DNA of 64,000 bases from Bimastos eiseni (taxonomy: Eukaryota; Annelida; Clitellata; Crassiclitellata; Lumbricidae), in the NCBI GenBank assembly GCA_959347315.1, contig OY365810.1, positions 6,673,782 to 6,737,781 on the forward strand, given 5' to 3'. Positions 57,229-64,000 of this stretch are shown one piece after another. Position numbers and translations under genes: made by a program. How positions within the stretch are numbered: position 1 is the stretch's first letter; each line of letters begins with the position of its first letter. The notes beneath the pieces are model-generated. The model was not told the origin of the DNA and made no database searches. It worked only from the letters and a program-made list of their open reading frames with translations.

Positions 57229-58045
57229 ATTGTTCCTAGCGTCGCCACCTGCCGTCAGGCACACATTCAACTCCACTCTCGACCTCAGCCTCTCCACTTC
57301 CGTATCTATCCATCACATTTCATCAGTCCTTAAAGGCATAACACGGGGTCGAAAACCAGACCGCCCATCTAATCAATATGCATTTGCTTAGTTCCAATAG
57401 CCTTTCAAGGCCTGAGGAACCTCAATCTCACGTACAGTAATAGCAGCTGGCTAATTGAAATGGCAACAATTGGTCCTGTTTTTATGAATAGACGGTCGTG
57501 CACCAAGATATAAGTATATTCAGAGGACATTAGCATTTGGCATCAAACAGCGTATGCATTCATTCGTGCAGGGTGTAGACAGCCTGCTGTAAATGAAATG
57601 GACAGTCTAGGGCAGACTCTAGGCAACACTGACAATAATAGCTTCGATTGCTTGGCGACAATTTCTTGATAGACTGCGCCTCGGCTTGTGATCCATGTTA
57701 CCTGCCACTGATGGCAGTAGGCTTTTGGTTCTCTGGTTCCAACACAACTAAGTCCTATCACGTGCCAAATACTAGCGTACCTTGAAAGTGGTCAGATGGT
57801 TAATTCCAGCTTTCATCTTGATTGCGTTAGAAGCTGTTTCTAACAAGATTGTAAAAATTTGTAAATTGAACATTAGTATATGGATTTCTTTGTAGGATAT
57901 AATTATGTTGTGTTCATATAGATCATTGTCATAAGTAGATCGGTATGTTAGTAAATACTTGCAAGGACATGACAATAACACGACAGCTGATATGATAGAC
58001 AGTACTCGAATATCACCTGTTGGAACCAATAACGAAACTATGAAA

Positions 58046-58329
58046 AACTCATGCATATATACATGATGTATACATGCATACATACATGCATACTTGCATA
58101 CATACATACACACATGCATACATACATGCATGCATACATACATATATATACATATATGCATACATACATATATATATATATATATGCATACATACATATA
58201 TATATATGCATACATACAAACATGCACGATGATATATATATATATATATATATATACGGAACTATGAGGAAAAGGGAACGGAAAATTCCTCTCAGGACAA
58301 TTACCCCAGACTAGGACATATATATATGT

Positions 58330-58387
<58 letters not shown>

Positions 58388-58390
58388 GTC
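58046..58390. repeat. TACA/TA/CA microsatellite cluster
   Basis: Runs of CATACATA, TATATA and a (CA)n stretch at about 58334-58362. The 209-residue and 87-residue frames here are low-complexity artefacts. Confidence 0.95.
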
Positions 58391-60059
58391 TTGCAATTCA
58401 AGATTAAGTACGAGTAGACTATGCCCTTAGTCTATGGCTGTTCGATCGATAAGAAAATGTAAATTTACATATTTTCATAATTTTTTTTAATGTATTTCGA
58501 ACTGCGTATTGTATTTATCAATGAATCTCTGCTTCATTTTTTGCGTCTGGTCGAGTCGCTGGAGAAAAAAAACGTGACATTTGCACTTAGTTGCGCAATT
58601 TATAATTATCCAACTAAAAAAATTGCCCTTGCTTTCTTTTACATCCGAGTGCAAAGTGAGAACTTAGTACAGCTACACACAGGGCTATCGTGCAGCTTCT
58701 TATAGTCTACGCACCAGCTCTTTGGAACGGATCCACAAATTTAAAGACCTCCGCCAATTTGCTAATTCTATCTCGCATCTTCAGATAATATCTTCTCCGA
58801 CTGCCCGCCCTCTCATCTGTTACTTTTAACTCGTGACTGAAAAACTCATATTTATAAACATACGCCACAGCGCGAAATGTTCTCTATGATTCGGAAATTA
58901 GGAGAGTTCATAAAATAATCAGAGTTTCGTCAAAGTAATTATACACAAAGACATGAAACCCTGTAACCCACTAGTTCGAATTTAGGCGCTAGATAAGAAG
59001 GTTCTTCGTCTTATTTTGCAATGGGACAGCCTTCCGCCTTCTGCCAGCAGTTCGTCAATACACATAGATCTGTCGCTCTATTTATATAAAAATTATAAAC
59101 TCATTAATTTTAATTGCACTGTGACCCTGAATATAGCTTAGCGCACTTTTGTGCAAAGCTGGTTATTCAATTTACAGTTTTAGGGCCTACAGTTGTTGCA
59201 ATTTAAATTAAACATACAACGGAAGTGACTGAAACGTCAGGCGCTGACGCATTGATTGAAGCTGAATCAAACAAAGACCATAGATTGAGAACTATCAGCT
59301 GAATCAGCTGCCAACATTTCGGCGACAGTAGTGAATGCGTCTTATCTCCAGCTACGGTTCATCGTAATAATTTGTGAGCATGTCCACGTATTTTGATTAC
59401 ACTTGCCTGCATTAGCGTCGACAGCTGTTGTCCATATGTTCTCGCATTATTTTGTCGTTTTATTCCGTTTATGCGTCGTATTATTATCGCCAATTGTTGG
59501 CCTTTGTTTTGATGCGCTATACTGCTGCGATCGGAGTTCATTACGCCGTTGTTTTTGTAGCGCCGTACTAAAGACACGTCACTTGTGCGAGCACGAAACA
59601 TGTGTCTGACGTAATTCGTATCATTACTGCGTGAAATGCCAACAATTATTGATTATTTTATCCATACTCATCAAAAATAAACCCCCGAATATGTACCGAA
59701 TAGTAAAAAAAAAGATTTCGTGAGTTAGGTTAATAATTGCGAATGACGAAATATTATTGTTTGACATGCAAACACATTATTTCTTGCATATACATAAAAT
59801 CATTTTAAAATGTGTATCTTTGGGGCATGGGGGTTTAACTATTCTTTATTTCATTAATATTTAATGGGACTTTCGGCAGGTTTTGCTTTATCCTGACGAG
59901 AGATGGATTGTGATAGATTTTTTTTTTACATGGATGCCTTTCCTACATTTTATATGGGACTTTATGATTTTGGGCTTTTTGCTGCATAAATGATCGATCA
60001 TAACCTGCTGGCTCCAGGGCCGACTGAAGGATATGAGCACTGGCGCTATGGCCACACGA

Positions 60060-60215
60060 GAGTTTAATTTTGTCTCATGGCATGTGGGAGCTTTTGTATC
60101 ATGACATATGGATGGGAGCTGTAATTTTGTCTCATGGCTTATGGGAGCTATATTTTTGTCTTATGCCATTATGGGAACTGTAATTTTTCCACATGAATTA
60201 TAGGAACTTTTGCCA
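60060..60215 (+). repeat. ~45-55-bp repeat upstream of the ORMDL coding exon
   Basis: Four to five copies of TTTTGTCTCATGGCTTATGG plus GAGCTGTAA with decay, ending about 50 bp before the ORMDL exon acceptor. Confidence 0.75.
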
Positions 60216-60297
60216 TTCCTTTGTGTTTGTGTTACTTGATAAGCCTGACTTTCTTCTGTTTAGTCTTCAGCAGAAGTTGATCGTTAAAGACATCACG

Positions 60298-63200
60298 ATG
60301 AATGTTGGCGTCGCTCACAGCGATCCGAATCCAAACTCTACGTACTTCAGTAGCAAGGGAATGTGGGTGACTTACATCATCGTCGTTGCTTTCATACATT
60401 ACGTTATTCTCAGTCTGCCGTTTCTCTCCGTTGCAATGGCCTGGACTCTGACAAATGTCATTCACAACACGGTCAGTTGAAAGCGCTTCTCTTCTTACTG
60501 TGTTTTCCGGCTAAATGATGCATTTTCAGATTCAAAGGTGTTGATATTCCCAGAATTTCTCATCATGTTGTAGTATTAACCTTGGCAAACTAGGGTAGGT
60601 GGCCAGTTCTGCCTCCTTGCTTGTCTTTTCTGCTAACACTGCATCTATAGTTTATGTGCAAATATCTTAGTTAGATACATGGTGCTATTGCAAAAGATAT
60701 CTAGAAATATATTTTTGCTTCTAATGTGGATTTGAAGCTCTGGGTTAATCAACCGGCATGTAATGTAGATCTTACATATTTCTCAGTAGCACACATTAGT
60801 CATGTCGATGAGACCAGCTTATGCACCCACGGCCCGCACTATATCAAATAAGTCCAGTATTATATCCATGCTGTTTTGTCCATTCAGTATTCTAGGCATT
60901 GGACTATTGTGCGCCCAGAGTTATAGAGCTGATAAAACAGGAACCAACTCCAGCTAGGATTTATTACATCCTGATTTTGCATCAATAACTGATAAATAAT
61001 CTTATCAATGTTGGCAGCTGATGTTCATCATATTACACATCGAGAAGGGAACTCCATTTGAGACAGCCGACCAAGCCAAGTTCCGCTATCGCACGGTCTG
61101 GGAACAGCTAGACTATGGAGTACAGTTCTCACCATCACGAAAGTTTCTTACAGTTGTACCAGTTGTGCTGTAAGTTCTGTTCTTTTCCGATCCTGGTTGT
61201 TGTGGTGCAGACATTTGTCGTACAAAGGTCTCTGATATTTGGATATTGGATATTCAAGAACTAAGAGGAGAAATAACTTCATTGTATGTTGATTTTCAGT
61301 TTTAGAATTGTATATATGATAAGGAAATGGCTGTATTCAGTGGCATCGCTAGGATTAGAGGCCAGGGGAGGCAGATTGGATGTGATGGGGGTATATCAGA
61401 TGGGCTACTTTATCTCCTTCATAACCCCAAGATTTTTAGAATAACAGTGTAATAATAATCATTTGTTGATGACTATTCCATCAAAATCTTGCAAAAGTGG
61501 TAGGCCGTACTGTTCAAAGGGGGAAGTCACCGGCTATATCATACATAAAGTAGGCAAATGCAAGTTTATGCAACGAATATCACGCAAGAAACTTCTGCCA
61601 CCTTGGAATGATTACAGCAGGCTCTCATCATTCTCTGTGGCAACGCCGTTAATGCTGGGCGGCTCAGATTATTTTTCAATGGAAAAAATATTTAAATAAA
61701 AGAATAATTATAAAAGCCCAGGGGAGGCACACGCCTCTGCATCTCAATGGTAGCGACACCACTGGCTGTATTTATGGGATTTAATGTTTTAAGATGAGTT
61801 GTCAAAACAGCCATTTTCAGCCATGGGTATGTAGCTGAAGCAACCTACTCTTAACCTCAACAGTGTACCAATTATTACTGAGTTGGCTGGATGGCACAGA
61901 TCGAGAGGAAAATTTCAAAGCAAAATTATGCTTTGAACCCCATAAAACCCTGAATTTTTGCAACTAGACTACACTGTACCTTTTTTTATTGTTTTTTTTA
62001 TTGTGTTGAAATTTCTCTGATCATTCCTTTGACTACAATTTCCTATGCCTCACATCAACACAGTGCTGGGCACCGGGTAATTCACGATTATTTATGAGTA
62101 CCATTCTTGTTTATGTCATGGATTCCTGTGGAGATTGCTCATTGCTCAGTTAATTTATTCAACAATGTCACAGATAGTTTAAAGTCTTCACGTCTGGAAT
62201 GTGCTGGGCTTAGATACAAACTGTCACAACTGGTTCATGAACCAGCATCTTTATGCTAACGAGACAAGTGGTGTGTCCTGCAGCAATGTTTATGCTTGCA
62301 TAATAAACAGTGTTTGAGCCAAATTGGTCACAGAGGGGGTTGTCTATTAAACTTGTAAAGTAGATAAATTAATGATAAAAATCAATAAACCAATAAAAAT
62401 CAACATTAAGTACAAAATTAAGTAAGTTAAGTAATCAAAATGTATGAAAACACGAAATTCAGAGAATTCTAATAAAGTCAGAAGGGATATGAATCCAATG
62501 ATTAAGGCAGTAAGGAAGGAAGCTGAAGAAAATGTGTGATCAAAGAGGATGATAATTGGTCCTTATTAATCTCCTGCAAAGTAAAATTTCCGAAGTTCAA
62601 TACAACATTGCTTACTTGCTTTTCTTTCTAAACTACCATATATCCAACTGGGTACATTAAAGACTATTGTGAATTGTTGTGTTAAATTGCATATGCATTT
62701 TTTATGTAGTATACTTTATAATGGTTTCCAATCTGTTTGAATCTTTCTTCCCAAGATATTAACCATTATTGCTGCATATAACACCAGACTGAATGCATTG
62801 AATTAGCTAATGTACATTAACATCACACATAGCTGTCTGTTTGCTTATTTGATAATGATTCATTTAGATTCTTTTTTTTAGATTCTTTCTCCTCAAGATA
62901 TCTAATTTGAATTATTATCAAGCACTGTATGTAGCCTTCAATCTCTGATTTTTCCAATCCTTCTTTTAGATTCAAGATACTAAGTTGATTATTTATCTAG
63001 CATTGTATGTAACCTTCTATCTGATTTTTTCTGAGATGTATATTTCAATGCTTCTTTTAGATTCTTTCTCCCCAAGGTAATAATTTGATTATTTAATTAT
63101 CGAACATTATATATAGCCATCTAATTGTGATTTTTTTTCTGAGACGTGTTTCAATGCTTCTTTTAGATTCTTTCTTGCCAGTTTCTACACGAAGTACGAT

Positions 63201-63302
63201 CCCTATCACTTTGCTGTCAACGCCGTCTCGTTGATTTCTGTTCTGATTCCGAAACTTCCCCAACTTGACGGGGTTCGACTCTTCGGAATCAACGCCTACT
63301 AA
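60298..63302 (+). CDS. ORMDL: ORMDL sphingolipid biosynthesis regulator, complete, three coding exons
   Basis: ER membrane protein that binds serine palmitoyltransferase and restrains sphingolipid synthesis. Coding exons are 60298-60471, 61018-61169 and 63167-63302, in phase, giving 153 residues, the same length as vertebrate ORMDL1-3. It starts [20 protein letters not shown], followed by [20 protein letters not shown] (TM1) and [17 protein letters not shown]. The hallmark [20 protein letters not shown] and [20 protein letters not shown] follow, then [17 protein letters not shown] and the end [15 protein letters not shown]. The acceptor at 60263 (TCTGTTTAG) opens the first coding exon, so there is at least one upstream non-coding exon. 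The intron before the last exon carries repeated copies of that exon's acceptor. A single-copy family is normal in invertebrates, so I leave the number off. Confidence 0.97.
61338..61764 (+). mobile_element. 427-bp hAT miniature element with GCTGTATT target duplication
   Basis: The ends are CAGTGGCATCGCTA and TAGCGACACCACTG, flanked by GCTGTATT on both sides (61330-61337 and 61765-61772). Subterminal AGGGGAGGCA-type motifs are inverted. The 78-residue frame inside has no transposase motif. It lies in ORMDL intron 2, in the same gene as the acceptor duplications. Confidence 0.92.
62735..63166 (+). repeat. ~90-106-bp degenerate tandem copies of the ORMDL last-exon acceptor
   Basis: The acceptor and exon start CTTCTTTTAGATTCTTTCTT (63157) has older copies: CTTCTTTTAGATTCTTTCTC at 63051, CTTCTTTTAGATTCAAGATA at 62960 and CATTTAGATTCTTT at about 62871, with a faint one near 62740. 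The intervening AGCATTGTATGTAACCTTC-like segments repeat too, so these are tandem units and not chance polypyrimidine tracts. Confidence 0.85.
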
Positions 63303-64000
63303 AGAAGGGATCTTGTTGGACTGAGACAGCGACTTTGAGTCATGTCTGAGCGATGTACGGACTTCAAAACATAGCGGGACAGAGCAGAGCTAGCGTTCTG
63401 CCCTTTAGTGGTTTTTATTAATTATCCTTAATCTCATTTTGTTGTTTGGTTCATTTTCTGCATTGGCCGCTTCTTTTGTTCAGCATTCCTACAGTTAATC
63501 GCAAAATCAAATTGATTTGAGATTAAGTGCGTTGATGAATATGGCCTGGTTTGTGTTTCCAAATGGAAAATTTAATTCGGCAAGAAAATGGACTGATATT
63601 ATTGTGATGGTTTCAATAGATTGTTGTAGTTATTATTACTCTGCCCAGTTTTAAGGGTTTTATCCTCTGTATATACTTTGCTGCTCTAAAGGAACATTTA
63701 TGAACTGATTCAGTTGCAATTAGTGGGGTTGTTTATGGGCTGTAAATTAAATTTTTGTTCGCTTCTGATGCAATATGAAAGTTTCCGTAGATGTGTCATA
63801 ACTCACACGACATCTTATTAATTCATTAGATTAGTTCTTTTGTGTGTGGAATTTGTCATTATGTAAAGACTTACCAAGTTAATGTTTCTGAGGGTGTTTT
63901 TTAGAGTTTGATCTGAAGCTGATTGTATTTTTCGGCCATTATTTAGTTGCATATCATTGAAGGCCAACTGTTTCTTTATGGACTGCTTCAAGCAAACACT
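63303..64000 (+). other. ORMDL 3' UTR, running to the window end
   Basis: No open frame of note and no canonical AATAAA seen before the window ends, so the polyadenylation site may be to the right or use a variant signal. Confidence 0.5.

Larger units (their letters stand above)
57229..60263. other. Divergent intergenic region between MED1 (-) and ORMDL (+)
   Basis: Holds both promoters. No coding gene is recognised. 58046-58390 is a microsatellite cluster (TACA, TATA and CA runs). A short non-coding first exon of ORMDL is expected here but its position cannot be read. GC-richer sequence lies just upstream of the MED1 start (57230-57360). Confidence 0.4.

Noticed and set aside
57772..58401. 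209-residue minus-strand frame rich in Tyr/Ile/Cys/Met
   Set aside because: Translation of TACA/TATA/CA microsatellites.

Overview
This is animal nuclear DNA. It is AT-rich and intron-rich (GT-AG introns) and packed with minisatellites, microsatellites, tRNA-derived SINEs, decayed non-LTR retrotransposons and hAT-like or other terminal-inverted-repeat (TIR) elements. The gene families are general metazoan ones. The repeat content (CR1/L2-like non-LTR fragments, SINEs with tRNA-like heads, hAT miniature elements) suggests a marine invertebrate, possibly a deuterostome such as an echinoderm. That species-level guess is weak.

Six genes can be read by joining exons in phase. (1) 642-815 (+) is the last exon of an ankyrin-repeat gene that begins left of the window. 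(2) 5119-9658 (+) is a complete six-exon pyrroline-5-carboxylate reductase of 289 aa. (3) 12233-22043 (+) is a complete nine-exon TUT1 (U6 snRNA terminal uridylyltransferase / Star-PAP) of 991 aa with zinc finger, RRM, nucleotidyltransferase core and PAP-associated domain. (4) 29729-23877 (-) is a six-exon, 184-aa TPR protein with two C-terminal membrane segments, which I cannot name. It is convergent with TUT1. (5) 57228-36032 (-) is a complete fifteen-exon MED1 (Mediator subunit 1) of 1910 aa, with a 4.2-kb last exon encoding the disordered tail and an LxxLL nuclear-receptor box. (6) 60298-63302 (+) is a complete ORMDL gene of 153 aa, divergent from MED1. Every junction keeps reading phase, which is the main support for the models. 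The genes have no evident joint pathway; they are ordinary neighbours.

The spaces between genes, and most introns, hold mobile DNA. Several insertions can be dated relative to their targets because target-site duplications (TSDs) survive. A 2.04-kb hAT element (48898-50936) has an 8-bp TSD and carries a nested smaller element. A 427-bp hAT miniature element (61338-61764) has an 8-bp TSD. A 650-bp TIR element (41639-42288) flanked by TA splits a 34-bp minisatellite. Two homologous TIR elements lie in opposite orientation (28576-29302 and about 30130-30726). Two foldback-like structures have arms built of degenerate subrepeats (10870-12100 and 31190-33530).

The most unusual signal is that tandem repeats have grown out of intron-exon boundaries in three genes. 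The 33-bp array at 1-593 is a multiplied copy of the ankyrin exon's own 3' splice site and first codons. The P5CR exon-4 5' splice site is repeated about every 130 bp inside the following intron. The ORMDL last-exon 3' splice site is preceded by three or four older copies spaced about 90-106 bp apart. A fragment resembling TUT1 exon 7 also lies in TUT1 intron 6. I have not found this pattern described in anything I can cite; it is inferred from the sequence alone.
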